Source: JBBQXH01 sp963710975
GTDB lineage: Bacteria > Actinomycetota > Thermoleophilia > Gaiellales > Gaiellaceae
Direction: 5' to 3'
NCBI GenBank assembly: GCA_963710975.1
Contig: CAVQCG010000005.1
Coordinates: forward strand, 806,001 to 870,000
DNA length: 64,000 nucleotides
Below the pieces are notes generated by a model. It searched no databases. It worked only from the letters and a program-made list of their open reading frames with translations, and was not told where the DNA came from. The position numbers and the translations under genes are program-made. This document shows positions 35,886-45,065 of the stretch, in pieces (the first letter of the stretch is position 1; every line of letters begins with the position of its first letter).

Positions 35886-36910
35886 AAGACGTCCTTGAAA
35901 CCCTCGAACGCTGGTCACACGACGGCGTTCGGGTCGCGACCGCAACCGTGGTTCAGACCGAGCGCTCGGCTCCCCGCGATCCCGGCGCCGTCCTCGCTGT
36001 GTCCGAGAAGGGCGAGGTTGTGGGCTCGGTGACCGGCGGCTGCGTCGAGCCCGCCGTCTATCAGGAGGCACAGGAGGTTCTCGCCGGTGGCCCTCCGAGG
36101 CTCTTGACCTACGGGATCGCCGATGACGAGGCCTTCGAGGTCGGGCTGCCGTGTGGCGGAACCGTTCACATCTTCGTGGACTCCCTCGACCCGACCCTCG
36201 TCGACCCGATCGCGCAGGCAATCCGCGCCGAGCGGCCGGTCGCGCTCACGATGGCGGTGAGCGGCGAGCACATCGGTCAGAAGCAGCTCGTCTTCGGTGA
36301 CGACACGACGAACGGCGCGGTTGCCGAGAAGGCACGCGAGCTTCTCGCACGTGGCGAGACGGGGTTCGTCTCACTCGGCGAGGACGAGCAGGTCTTCGTC
36401 TCGTCCTTCGCACCCAGGCCGAACATGTACGTCTTCGGCGCAATCGACCACGCGTCGGCACTGGCCAGGATCGGCCGGTTTCTCGGGTACCGCGTGACGG
36501 TGTGCGACGCACGCGCGAAGTTCGTCACGCCGGAGCGGTTCCCCGACGTCGACGAGCTCGTCGTCCAGTGGCCCGATGAGTTTCTCGCGGCGGCGCCTAT
36601 CGACGAGCGCACGGCGATCTGCGTCCTGACGCACGACAACAAGTTCGACGTCCCGATCCTCACGATCGCCGTCAAGAGCCCCGCTCGATACATCGGCGCG
36701 ATGGGCTCGCGGCGGACGACGGAGCGCCGCAACGAGCGTTTGCGCGCGGAGGGCGTCACGGACGAGCAACTCAGTCGGGTACACGCGCCGATCGGGCTTC
36801 CGATAGGCTCGCGAACGCCCGAGGAGGTAGCAGTGGCTATCGCGGCCGAGGTCATCTCGGTCTTCAACGAGAAGGCGCCCCGCGTGTCCGCCAGGGCGGC
36901 CGTCTCGTGA
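35882..36910 (+). CDS. XdhC/CoxI-family molybdenum cofactor maturation factor
   Basis: A 342-residue full-length XdhC/CoxI protein. The N-terminal domain has ERSAPRDPGAVLAVSEKGEV and SVTGGCVEPAVYQEA with the Moco-binding Cys, then GIADDEAFEVGLPCGGTV with a second conserved Cys. The C-terminal Rossmann domain has MYVFGAIDHASALARIG, YIGAMGSRRTTERR and GLPIGSRTPEEVAVAIAAEV. It is expected to process or insert the molybdenum cofactor into one or both trimers here. The start (GTG) and stop overlap both neighbours. Confidence 0.88.
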   Translation: MKDVLETLERWSHDGVRVATATVVQTERSAPRDPGAVLAVSEKGEVVGSVTGGCVEPAVYQEAQEVLAGGPPRLLTYGIADDEAFEVGLPCGGTVHIFVDSLDPTLVDPIAQAIRAERPVALTMAVSGEHIGQKQLVFGDDTTNGAVAEKARELLARGETGFVSLGEDEQVFVSSFAPRPNMYVFGAIDHASALARIGRFLGYRVTVCDARAKFVTPERFPDVDELVVQWPDEFLAAAPIDERTAICVLTHDNKFDVPILTIAVKSPARYIGAMGSRRTTERRNERLRAEGVTDEQLSRVHAPIGLPIGSRTPEEVAVAIAAEVISVFNEKAPRVSARAAVS

Positions 36911-37485
36911 AGTTGGAAAACTCGTTCGAGGTCCCGGCCTCGAAGCAGAAGGCGTGGGACCTGCTGATGGACGTCCCACGGATCGTGCCCTGCATGCCCG
37001 GCGCGGAGCTCAGGGAAACCGTCGACGAGAACCATTGGAAGGCCGACATGGCGGTCAAGCTCGGGCCGATCTCGCTGTCGTTCGACACAGACGTGACACG
37101 CGATGCGGCCGACGAGGCCGCCGGCTCCGTCACCCTGAACGCCAAGGCTCGCGAGAAGCGCGGGCGCGGTGGGGCTCAGGCGGCGATCCAGTCGAGCCTC
37201 ACCGAGATCGACGCCGCCAACACCCGTATCGACATCGTCACCGACATGACGCTCTCCGGGGCCGTCGCCCAGTACGGACGAGGCATCGTCCAGGACGTCT
37301 CGGGACAGATGGTCAACCGGTTCGCCGACTGCATCAAGTCGCAGCTGCAGGCCGAGACGCCGGAAGAGGCGCAGGCCGCGGTGGCCGAGCATCAGGCCAA
37401 GCCCGTCAAGGGCCTTTCGATGGGTATCGGTGCGATGTGGCGATCGTTCCTCCGCGCCATCGGCATCGGCCGCGACAAGAACTGA
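36907..37485 (+). CDS. coxG: CoxG-like SRPBCC protein
   Basis: A 192-residue SRPBCC (START-like) protein beginning MKLENSFEVPASKQKAWDLL (GTG start). The rest matches CoxG: DVPRIVPCMPGAELRETV, a beta-rich middle, and a C-terminal amphipathic or hydrophobic end (GLSMGIGAMWRSFLRAIG). CoxG recruits CO dehydrogenase to the membrane, where it can reduce quinone. The position between the form I and form II trimers allows service to either. Confidence 0.88.
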   Translation: MKLENSFEVPASKQKAWDLLMDVPRIVPCMPGAELRETVDENHWKADMAVKLGPISLSFDTDVTRDAADEAAGSVTLNAKAREKRGRGGAQAAIQSSLTEIDAANTRIDIVTDMTLSGAVAQYGRGIVQDVSGQMVNRFADCIKSQLQAETPEEAQAAVAEHQAKPVKGLSMGIGAMWRSFLRAIGIGRDKN

Positions 37486-37513
37486 CCACCAACTCCGAGG
37501 AAGGAGGAGGCTC

Positions 37514-37978
37514 GTGACACAGATCTCCTTGACCGTCAACGGAGCACGGAGGGAGGTGGACGTCGAGCCGCGCGACCTTCTCGTCTACGTGCTTCGTGAG
37601 CACCTCGGGCTGACCGGGACGAGCGTCGGTTGTGACACCTCGTCGTGCGGATCGTGCACCGTGCTTCTGAACGGCGAGTCCGTCAAGTCGTGCACGATGC
37701 TCGGAGTTCAGGCGAACGACCGTGAGATCACGACGATCGAGGGGCTCGCAGCCAACGGCGAGCTCCATCCGGTTCAGCGGGCTTTCCACGAGCAGCACGG
37801 CCTCCAGTGCGGGTTCTGCACGCCCGGGATGGTGATGGCGACCGTCAGCCTTCTAGAGGAGCATTCCGACCCCAGCGAGGGTGAGATCCGTCATGCGCTC
37901 GAGGGGAATCTCTGCCGCTGTACGGGCTACCAGAACATCGTCAAGGCGGTTCAGGCCGCGGCAGCAGGGGTGGCGTGA
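37514..37978 (+). CDS. Molybdenum hydroxylase small (2Fe-2S) subunit, second copy
   Basis: A 154-residue CoxS homologue with cluster ligands in VGCDTSSCGSCTVLLNG, KSCTML, LQCGFCTPGMV and NLCRCTGYQNIVK. It begins a second trimer in S-L-M order, the usual order of form II genes. GTG 37514 follows AAGGAGGAGG. Its stop overlaps the large-subunit start (TGATG). Confidence 0.9.
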   Translation: MTQISLTVNGARREVDVEPRDLLVYVLREHLGLTGTSVGCDTSSCGSCTVLLNGESVKSCTMLGVQANDREITTIEGLAANGELHPVQRAFHEQHGLQCGFCTPGMVMATVSLLEEHSDPSEGEIRHALEGNLCRCTGYQNIVKAVQAAAAGVA

Positions 37979-40336
37979 TGGCGACGACCGAGGCTCCCAC
38001 GAAGTACGTCGGAGAGGACGTTCCCCGCAAGGAGGATGCGAAGCTCCTCACGGGTCAGGGCCGCTTTACGGAGAACCTGAGCGTCCCGGGGATGGTGTGG
38101 ATGACGGTTGTGCGCAGCCCGGTAGCGCACGCGCGCGTGAAGCGGGTAGACCTGACGGCGGCCCGTGCCGCTGATGGTGTCGTCGCGGCCTTCTCGGGCG
38201 CTGACCTCGCAGGTGATTGGGCCGCCGGGTTGCCGTGCGCGTGGCCTGTCACCGAAGACACGAAGATCCCCAACCACTACCCGCTGTCCCAGGACAAGGT
38301 TCGCTACGCAGGTGACGGCGTCGCGGTCGTGGTCGCAGAGACGCGTGCACTCGCGAAGGACGCAGCCGACCTGGTCGAGATCGAGTACGAGGAGCTGCCG
38401 GTCGTCACCGACGTCGAGGAGGCGGCGAAGGACGGTGCCCCCGTCCTCCACGACGAGTTCGGTACGAACGTCTCCTACACGTGGGTCCTCGAGAACGGTG
38501 AGGTCAACAGGCTTTTCGCGGAGGCTGCGGTCTCGGTGAAGGAGCGTTACCGGCAGCCCCGCCTGATCCCGAACGCGATCGAGCCGCGGGCGGTCCTGTG
38601 TGAGCCGCGACCTGCGCTCGGCGAATACACGCTTGTACTCGGCCACGCAGATTCCGCACATCCTTCGCACCACGCTCAATCTCGTCACAGGCATCCCCGA
38701 GGCGAAGCTGCGCATCGTCGCCCCGGACGTCGGCGGCGGCTTCGGGTCGAAGCTCGACGTGTATGCAGAGGAGGCGCTGGCGCTTGCGCTCGCGAAGCGG
38801 CTCGGACGGCCTGTGAAGTGGGTTGAGGAGCGCTCGGAGGGATACCTCGCAACCATTCACGGCCGCGACCTGATCCAGGAGATCGAGCTCGCAGCCACTG
38901 CCGACGGCAAGGTCACGGCGGTGCGGGCACGGCTCTTCGCGGCGATGGGCGCGTACATGCAACTCGTGACGCCCGGAATCCCGATCCTCGGGGCCTGGCT
39001 GTACGGCGGCTGCTACGACGTCGAGGCGTACTCGTTCACCTGCACGGGCGTCTTCACGAACACGACCCCGACCGACGCGTACCGCGGGGCGGGACGCCCG
39101 GAGGCGACGTACGCGATCGAGCACACGATGGACGCCCTGGCGCGGAAGCTGGGAATCGATCCCGTCGAGTTGCGTCGGCGGAACTTCATCAGGGAGTTCC
39201 CGAATACGATCGCCTCGGGCCTCACGATTGACTCGGGTAACTTCGACGCGGCACTCGATCGTGCACTCGATGTCCTCGGCTACGACGCGGTCCGCAAGGA
39301 GCAGGCCGACCGCAACGCGCGTGGGGACACGAAGCGGCTTGGCATCGGCTTCTCGACGTACACCGAGATGTGCGGTCTCGCACCGTCCCGGATCCTCGGC
39401 GCGGTTCGCTACGTGGCGGGCGGCTGGGACGCAGCGACGATCCGCTGCATGCCGACCGGGACCATCCAGGTTCTGATCGGGACATCGCCTCATGGCCAGG
39501 GGCACGTCACGACGTTCTCGCAGATCGTCGCCGACAAGCTCGGCGTGCCGATCGACGCCGTCGAGGTGCTACACGGTGATACGGCCGTGTCGCCGCTCGG
39601 TATGGACACCTACGGAAGCCGGTCGCTCGCGGTCGGCGGTGTCGCGCTCTGGAACGCGACGGAGAAGGTGATCAGCAAGGCGCGGAAGATCGCTGCGCAC
39701 CAGCTCGAGGTCGCCGACGAGGACCTCGAGGAGGCGGGCGGCCGGTTCACGGTGAAGGGAACCGACCGCAGCATGACCGTCACCGAGACCGCGTTCGCAG
39801 CGTGGACCGCGCACAATCTCCCCGACGGCATGGAGCCGGGCCTCGAGGAGACCGCTGTCTACGACCCGCCGAATTTCAGCTGGCCCGGAGGCTGTCACGT
39901 CGCGGTGGTCGAGATCGACACGGAGACCGGCGACACGAGACTCGTTCGCTACATCGCGGTCGACGAGGTCGGCAACGTCATCAACCCGGCGATCGTCGAC
40001 GGCCAGGTGCACGGCGGGATCGCCCAGGGCGTCGCGGCGGCGCTGTACGAGGAGGCGGTCTACGACGACTCGGGCAACCTCGTCAACGGCTCGATGACCG
40101 GGTACCTCGTCCCGTCGGCTGCAGAGCTGCCGTCGTTCGAGCTCGACCGAGTGGCCGCGCCGAGCCCGACGAACCCGATGGGGGTCAAAGGCGTAGGCGA
40201 GACAGGCACCATCGCCTCGACTGCCGCAGTCATGAATGCCGTCGTCGACGGGCTGCAGCCGTTCGGCGTCCACGACATCGAAATGCCGGCCTCGCCGGAG
40301 CGAGTGTGGAATGCGATCCGAGGGGGTGCCAAGTGA
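37978..40336 (+). CDS. Form II CoxL-like molybdenum hydroxylase large subunit, interrupted by a single-base insertion
   Basis: The frame from ATG 37978 (EAPTKYVGEDVPRKEDAKLL) reads to CEPRPALGEYTL near 38630. The protein then continues one frame over with YSATQIPHILRTTLNL, the typical next segment. One extra base in GCTTGTAC at 38631-38638 explains the break. The second part holds GGGFGSKLDVYAEEA, the form II loop AYRGAGR, GQGHVTTFSQ and KGVGETGTIAS with the catalytic Glu. The copper-binding Cys of form I is absent, so it may be a CO dehydrogenase-like or other Mo hydroxylase. Combined length is about 785 residues. Confidence 0.85.
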
Positions 40337-41148
40337 TCCCCGCAACGTTCGACTACGAAGTCGCGGGCTCCGTCGAGGAAGCGATCCGGCTCCTCGGCCA
40401 GACCAACGACGCAAAGCTTCTCGCCGGGGGGCACTCGCTGCTCCCCCTGATGAAGCTTCGCTTCGCCCGACCAGGGCTGCTCGTCGACATCGGGCGACTC
40501 GACGATCTGTCCTACGTGACCGATGCTGGAAGTCACGTCGCGATCGGAGCGCTGACGCGCCACCACGACGTCGCAACGAACGCACTCCTCAAGGAGCACT
40601 GCGCGATTGTCGCGGAGACAGCGGGCAAAGTCGGCGATCCGCAGGTTCGCCACCGTGGCACCATCGGCGGATCGGTCGCGCACGGCGACCCGGCTTCCGA
40701 CCTTCCGACGGTCCTGCTCGCGCTCGATGCGGAGATCGTCACAATGGGCCCCGCAGGAGAGAGGACATACGCGGCCGGCGACTTCTTCACCGGGTTTCTC
40801 GAGACGGTGCTGGGTCCGCAGGACATGCTGACCGAGGTCCGCGTGCCGAAGCTCGATGGGAGGTCGACCTACGTGAAGTTCCACCGTCGCGCCCAGGACT
40901 GGGCGACGGTCGCGGTCGCCGCGGTGGCTTCGAACGGCGGCGCGAACGTCGCGCTCACGAACATGGGTCAGACACCGCTCCGCGCGGCGGCAGTCGAGCA
41001 GGCCCTCGCCTCGGGTGCCAACGCGGGAGCCGCGGCGGAGAAGGCCGCCGAGGGCACCAACCCGCCGAGCGACACGAACGGCAGCGCCGACTACCGCCGG
41101 CACCTCGCCACGGTGCTGACGCGCCGGGCGCTCAGCGAGATTCTCTGA
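40333..41148 (+). CDS. Molybdenum hydroxylase medium (FAD) subunit, second copy
   Basis: A 271-residue CoxM homologue with AGGHSLLPLMKLRF near residue 33 and RHRGTIGGSVAHGDPASDLP near residue 102, both canonical FAD motifs. GDFFTGFLETVLGPQDML and a C-terminal GSADYRRHLATVL are also present. GTG 40333 overlaps the preceding large-subunit stop (GTGA). It closes the S-L-M trimer and is followed by a hairpin terminator. Confidence 0.9.
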   Translation: MIPATFDYEVAGSVEEAIRLLGQTNDAKLLAGGHSLLPLMKLRFARPGLLVDIGRLDDLSYVTDAGSHVAIGALTRHHDVATNALLKEHCAIVAETAGKVGDPQVRHRGTIGGSVAHGDPASDLPTVLLALDAEIVTMGPAGERTYAAGDFFTGFLETVLGPQDMLTEVRVPKLDGRSTYVKFHRRAQDWATVAVAAVASNGGANVALTNMGQTPLRAAAVEQALASGANAGAAAEKAAEGTNPPSDTNGSADYRRHLATVLTRRALSEIL

Positions 41149-41163
41149 ACCTGGCGTAGCCAA

Positions 41164-41186
41164 GGGGTCGAGGGATTCTCGGCCCC
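41164..41186 (+). terminator. Hairpin terminator after the second cox trimer
   Basis: GGGGTCGAG (41164-41172) pairs with CTCGGCCCC (41178-41186) with one G-U pair and a 5-nt loop, 16 bp after the last cox stop. No U-tract. Confidence 0.55.
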
Positions 41187-41199
41187 TCGGCGCCTGGTA

Positions 41200-41345
41200 C
41201 GGACCCTCGATCTACGCGCGCTGTGCGGGCCCTACCGGGCCCGCGACACTTCGCGCCCTGATGCGGGCCCTCCGGGCCCGCGAACCTTCGCGCCTGGCGC
41301 CTTCGGCGCGGCCGCTGCGCGGACGAGGCTTACGCCTCGTCCTTG
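41200..41345. repeat. Modular hairpin repeat at 41.2-41.35 kb
   Basis: The right part repeats the module: CTTCGCGCCTGG, hairpin CGCCTTCGGCG, linker CGGCCGCTGCGCGG, hairpin ACGAGGCTTACGCCTCGT, then CCTTGCT. The third hairpin has no sequence in common with those at the other two loci but is perfectly paired. To the left are two more hairpins (GCGGGCCCTACCGGGCCCGC and GCGGGCCCTCCGGGCCCGC) with CTTCGCGCC-type linkers. The convergent minus-strand gene ends inside the block, its stop codon lying in the first hairpin. Confidence 0.8.
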
Positions 41346-42146
41346 CTCCTTGCTGGCATCTGCCAGCGCCTCGAGCGTGTCGGCAGCGCCGACCTCCGCA
41401 GCACCTTCGGCCGTGAGCGTCGCCCCCTCGTCGAGGAGCTCCGAGCTCGCCTGGCTCATGCCCTGGGCGGCCGCCATCTCCGCGAGCCCTTCGGCGACGA
41501 GCGCCGAGCCCTCGTCGATCGTCGTCTCGCGTACCTCCTCCATCGCGTCCGAGACTGCCAGCGAGGCGAGACCGTCTGCGACCTCGGCTACGCCGACGTC
41601 CGCGACCTCGACACTCACCTCGCTCATGGCCAGAGACACCGCTTCGGTGTCGCGCGACTGCATCAGCTGCGCGACGGCGTGCACGCGCATCCGGCGGCTC
41701 ATGCCCGCGAGGAAACCTGACAGTGCCGGCATGTCGATCCCGGCAACGACGTCGGCGACCACGGCCATCTGGCCGGACATTCCGGCGAGATCCATCCCTC
41801 GCTCGATGTCCTCCTCACCCGCAGCCTGGAGCACGACGCTGAGAGCCGCAATGTCCTCGGACAGGGCAAGCATGCCGGCCCCCTGCGCAAGATCGCGCAC
41901 CCCTTCGGCTTCGGCCGCGTCCCTCAGCCCGCCGAGGCCTTCAGCCAGAGCCAGCTCGTCCGTCCCCGCAGTGAGATCCACCGCGCCGGCGACCGCGGCC
42001 TCGGTGCTCAGCTTCGCGGCCTCCTCGGCGGCTGCGAGCGCGTCGACCCCGGCACCGATGGTCTCGACACCCTGGAGGCCCAGTGTCTCCGCCGCCACCT
42101 CGAGCTCCTCGCTCCCGTTCCCAACCTCGTCGGATCCACCCTCCAT
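41232..42146 (-). CDS. Ala/Glu-rich helical protein of unknown function
   Basis: The 304-residue product is dominated by Ala, Glu, Val, Leu, Ser and Gly and lacks membrane segments. It shows loose internal repetition of the form AEGLxxLxxAxxxxGVxxLxxGAxxL, for example LAEGLGGLRDAAEAEGVRDL and LVAEGLAEMAAAQGMSQASS. The middle (FLAGMSRRMRVHAVAQLMQS, about residues 145-165) is less repetitive and basic. I do not recognise the family; a long amphipathic-helix or coiled scaffold is possible. The C-terminal 35 residues after ASKEQ are encoded by the modular repeat and are probably not ancestral. It lies downstream of the carbonic anhydrase on the same strand. Confidence 0.7.
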   Translation of the reverse strand: MEGGSDEVGNGSEELEVAAETLGLQGVETIGAGVDALAAAEEAAKLSTEAAVAGAVDLTAGTDELALAEGLGGLRDAAEAEGVRDLAQGAGMLALSEDIAALSVVLQAAGEEDIERGMDLAGMSGQMAVVADVVAGIDMPALSGFLAGMSRRMRVHAVAQLMQSRDTEAVSLAMSEVSVEVADVGVAEVADGLASLAVSDAMEEVRETTIDEGSALVAEGLAEMAAAQGMSQASSELLDEGATLTAEGAAEVGAADTLEALADASKEQGRGVSLVRAAAAPKAPGAKVRGPGGPASGREVSRAR

Positions 42147-42214
42147 GGCTTGGTTCCTTTCGTCGCCGTGTGATGTCTCGCGAGAGGCACTCTAGGGGTC
42201 TTAAGCGGGCGCTG

Positions 42215-42709
42215 CTACGCGACCTCTTCGAGACGGCCGCTCTCGACGTGATAGACGAACCCGTGCGCCCCGAACGAGTCAGGCAGCAAGTCCGTTTCGC
42301 GGATCCGCCGGACGCTGTCTCGAACGCTGCCTGCGACCTCGGGGAACGTCAGGAAATCGATGTGGCTTGCGTCAGCACCAGCCTCGTCGGCGAGCTTTGC
42401 ACGCAGCACGTCGTTGGTGAACGTCGTCATCCCGCAGCCCGTGTGACCGATCACGAACGCCTCCTGCGTTCCGAGCAACCAGTGCGAGATCACGAGCGAG
42501 CGAAGCGCATCGTCGCTCACCACGCCGCCAGCGTTGCGGATGACGTGTGCATCACCCTCGGACAGGCCCGCATACTTGGCAGGATCGAGACGAGCGTCCA
42601 TGCAGGTTACGATCGCGAAACGTCGCGCGGGTGGTGCCGCCAGATCACCCTTGCCGAAGCTCGCAGCGTACTGCTCGTTCGCTGTCCGGATTTCGTCGAT
42701 AACGGCCAT
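42215..42709 (-). CDS. Beta-class carbonic anhydrase
   Basis: A 164-residue beta-carbonic anhydrase interconverting CO2 and bicarbonate. Zn ligands are Cys in VTCMDARLDP near residue 36, His in VIGHTGCGMTTF near residue 88 and Cys three residues later. Asp and Arg of the conserved dyad are in CMDARLD. The short length matches the small actinobacterial subclass. GAGGTGAT precedes ATG 42709. A link to CO2 released by the nearby CO dehydrogenase is plausible but unproven. Confidence 0.92.
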   Translation of the reverse strand: MAVIDEIRTANEQYAASFGKGDLAAPPARRFAIVTCMDARLDPAKYAGLSEGDAHVIRNAGGVVSDDALRSLVISHWLLGTQEAFVIGHTGCGMTTFTNDVLRAKLADEAGADASHIDFLTFPEVAGSVRDSVRRIRETDLLPDSFGAHGFVYHVESGRLEEVA

Positions 42710-42797
42710 TGATCACCTCACTATTTGAATTGAAGCTTCGATGCTACAGATTTTATAGGGGCAGGGCTCACGAGAGCTCCTGCCGAATGCGACAGCC
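42710..42797. promoter_or_regulatory. AT-rich divergent regulatory region (carbonic anhydrase / DUF72)
   Basis: This 88-bp gap is clearly more AT-rich than its surroundings, with TTGAATTGAAGCTTCGA and GATTTTATAGG. The palindrome GAAGCTTC may be an operator. TTGAAG with TTTTAT or TATAGG could serve as sigma-70 elements on the plus strand, and TATAAA on the minus strand; spacings are not ideal, so exact promoters are not assigned. Confidence 0.4.
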
Positions 42798-43469
42798 ATG
42801 AGCGGCCGACTCTACGCGGGGGTCGCCGGGTTCTCGTACCCGGCCTGGCGGGGCGGCTTCTACCCCGCCGAAGCCCGACCCGACGAGTTCCTGCGCCTCT
42901 ACGCGGCGCGCCTCCCCTCGGTCGAGCTGAACACGACCTTCTACCGGCTACCCTCCGAGGAAGTCTTCCGGCGCTGGGCGGCGGAGACGCCGCCCGATTT
43001 CCGCTTCACGGCGAAGATGAACCGCCGGATCGCCGCGGGCGGCGACCTTTCGTTCCTCGGAACCTTCTCGGAACGCCTACGCGTGCTCGGCAGCAAGCTC
43101 GCCGCGGTTCGCGTCCAGTTGCCGCCGGAGCGTCCGCGTGACGATGGGTTCCTCGCATTGCTTCTCGGGTCGCTCGATTCGTCGATCCGTCTCGCCTTCG
43201 AAGCGGAGCACGAGACGTGGGACGCAGGCGACGTCGGTCGGATGCTCGCTGCGCACGGCGCCGTTCGGGTGAACGACCTCGAGGCAGATGCGCCCTATCG
43301 CTATCTCCGACTCCGCGAGCCTCCATATTCCGAGGCTGCCCTCGTGGGACTCGCCGCCCGGCTTCGAGACATCCTCGGGGCGGGCGCCGACGTGTACTGC
43401 TACTTCAAGCACGAGGACGACCCGCGCGGCGCCCTCTACGCGGAGCGCCTGCTCGAGCTCACAGCCTGA
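42798..43469 (+). CDS. DUF72 (YecE-like) TIM-barrel protein
   Basis: A 223-residue DUF72-family protein: GVAGFSYPAWRGGFYPAEA near the N-terminus, VELNTTFYRLPSEEVFRRWAAETPPDFRFTAKMNR (first part is the family signature), then AEHETW and VRVND blocks, ending with DVYCYFKHEDDPRGALYAERL. Biochemical function is unknown; relatives occur throughout bacteria. At 223 residues it is a little shorter than many members. Confidence 0.85.
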   Translation: MSGRLYAGVAGFSYPAWRGGFYPAEARPDEFLRLYAARLPSVELNTTFYRLPSEEVFRRWAAETPPDFRFTAKMNRRIAAGGDLSFLGTFSERLRVLGSKLAAVRVQLPPERPRDDGFLALLLGSLDSSIRLAFEAEHETWDAGDVGRMLAAHGAVRVNDLEADAPYRYLRLREPPYSEAALVGLAARLRDILGAGADVYCYFKHEDDPRGALYAERLLELTA

Positions 43470-44293
43470 CCCCGTCTCTCGACTCGAGCTCGACCCAGAA
43501 CGACACACGCTCTCCGGCGGCAAGCCGCATGGCCTCGCCACTCGGCACAGCCTCGCTCATCCGGTATGGCCGAGTCGTCGAGGGCTCGAGCAGCACGCAG
43601 AGATCGATGCCCACCTCGCCAGTGACCGTCGTCACCCACAGGTGCCGGAAGAACGCCGGATCCCAGGAGATCTCGGTGACCCGTGATCCGTCTGGCGAGC
43701 CAACCCGTGCCCGGGTGCAGCCCGTCGCATAGACGACCTCGGACCAACCCAGGTTCCTGTCCGGGACGGTGGGCTGTTGCGGCGGGTACGCCGGCAGCGG
43801 GGACACGGCCGGGAAGCACGGAGTCTCGTGCGAACGCCGTCGATCCGGTGAAGGACGAGCGCCAGCCTGGCTCGACGGCGAGCATCGGATGCGAGCACCA
43901 GAGGAAGTGGCCGGTGGGAGCACGCGCGGTCACGGTGGTCTCGACACGGAGACCCCGTCTCGGGGGATCGAGCAGCGCGCAGTGCCGTACGAGGTCGACG
44001 GCGGGCAGCTCGACGCTCGCGACGAGCGTGCACCGGCTTGGCCCTATCGTGGTGACCTCGAACGCGGTCGACCAGACCGTTCCGTGATCCGGGAAGCCGT
44101 TCCACGGATCGTCGTTCGGGAACATCTCGTCCCACCCACCGGTCGAGGTGGCCAGGAAGGTCGAGCCGGGCTCCGGGTCACGCTGATAGAGGAGGTCCCG
44201 TCCGGACACGAGGTCGACGAGGTGCTGGACACGAGCGCCCCGATCCGGAAGGAGATCGGCCCGGGTGAGGCGATTCTCGAGCCTGACGCTCAC
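43459..44293 (-). CDS. Aldose 1-epimerase-like protein, interrupted by a single-base indel
   Basis: Mutarotase-like sugar epimerase expected to interconvert anomers for the kinases next door. From GTG 44293 the product reads RLENRLTRADLLPDRGARV, GGWDEMFPNDDPWNGFPDHG and CSHPMLAVEPGWRSSF, then changes frame near 43816-43845. It continues with PPQQPTVPDRNLGWSEVVYATG, WDPAFFRHLWV and a proper end. A one-base insertion would account for this. The GWDEMFPND motif resembles the acidic family active-site region. Start overlaps the SDR stop by GTGA. Confidence 0.72.
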
Positions 44294-45051
44294 CGGATCG
44301 TCACGCCGCCGTCGCAGACGAGGCTTGCGCCGGTCGTGAACGAGGACTGATCCGAGGCGAGGAACAGGGTCGCTCGAGCGATCTCGTCCGCAGTCCCCAT
44401 GCGACCCAGCGGCGCCGCCGCCGCGTACTCGGCCTCGGCCGCAGCCGCATCGCCCGACTCGTCGATGAACCAGCGCGTGAGCGGCGTGTCGCAGATCCCG
44501 GGACACAGGGCATTGACGCGGATCCCGTGCTCGGCCAGGTCACCGGCCATTCCACGCGCCAGCTGAAGAGCCGCCCCCTTGCTCGAGCTGTAGATCGTCT
44601 CACCCGGGTAGACCACGAAGCTCGACATCGAGGCCATGACCACGATCGCACCACCGCTCGCCATGAGCGGTCTTGCCGCCTTCGCACAGAGCCAGGCTCC
44701 GCGAACGTTCGTTGCGAACACCTCGTCGAACTCGCCGGCCGGAACCTCCCAGAAGGGGCCGACGCCCGGGTACCCGATGCCGGCGTTGAGGACGAGCGCG
44801 TCGATACGTCCATGACGCTCGCGGGCGGCTTCAGCGATGCGATCGGCCGTCTCCTCGATGGCGACATCACCGGCGACGAAGACGGCGTCTGCCCCGGCCG
44901 CTCCGAGCTCCTCGAGAAGCGCCGTCCCTCGATCCTCGTTACGCCCGTTGAGCACGAGCGATGCGCCCTCCTCGGCGAACAGAAGCGCGATCGCGTGGCC
45001 AAATCCGCTGGTAGCGCCGGTGACGACGGCGACCTTGTTCTCGAGCTGCAT
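44290..45051 (-). CDS. SDR-family oxidoreductase of the carbohydrate locus
   Basis: A 253-residue classical SDR: TGATSGFGHAIALLF near residue 12, NAGIGYPG near residue 90, Ser in MASMSSFV and YSSSKGAAL near residue 155, ending with GGVTIR. It may oxidise or reduce a sugar, polyol or sugar acid. ATG 45051 is chosen because GGGGAGG lies 7 bp upstream; ATG 45069 overlapping the kinase stop would add six residues. Confidence 0.85.
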   Translation of the reverse strand: MQLENKVAVVTGATSGFGHAIALLFAEEGASLVLNGRNEDRGTALLEELGAAGADAVFVAGDVAIEETADRIAEAARERHGRIDALVLNAGIGYPGVGPFWEVPAGEFDEVFATNVRGAWLCAKAARPLMASGGAIVVMASMSSFVVYPGETIYSSSKGAALQLARGMAGDLAEHGIRVNALCPGICDTPLTRWFIDESGDAAAAEAEYAAAAPLGRMGTADEIARATLFLASDQSSFTTGASLVCDGGVTIR

Positions 45052-45065
45052 GGCGACCTCCCCGG

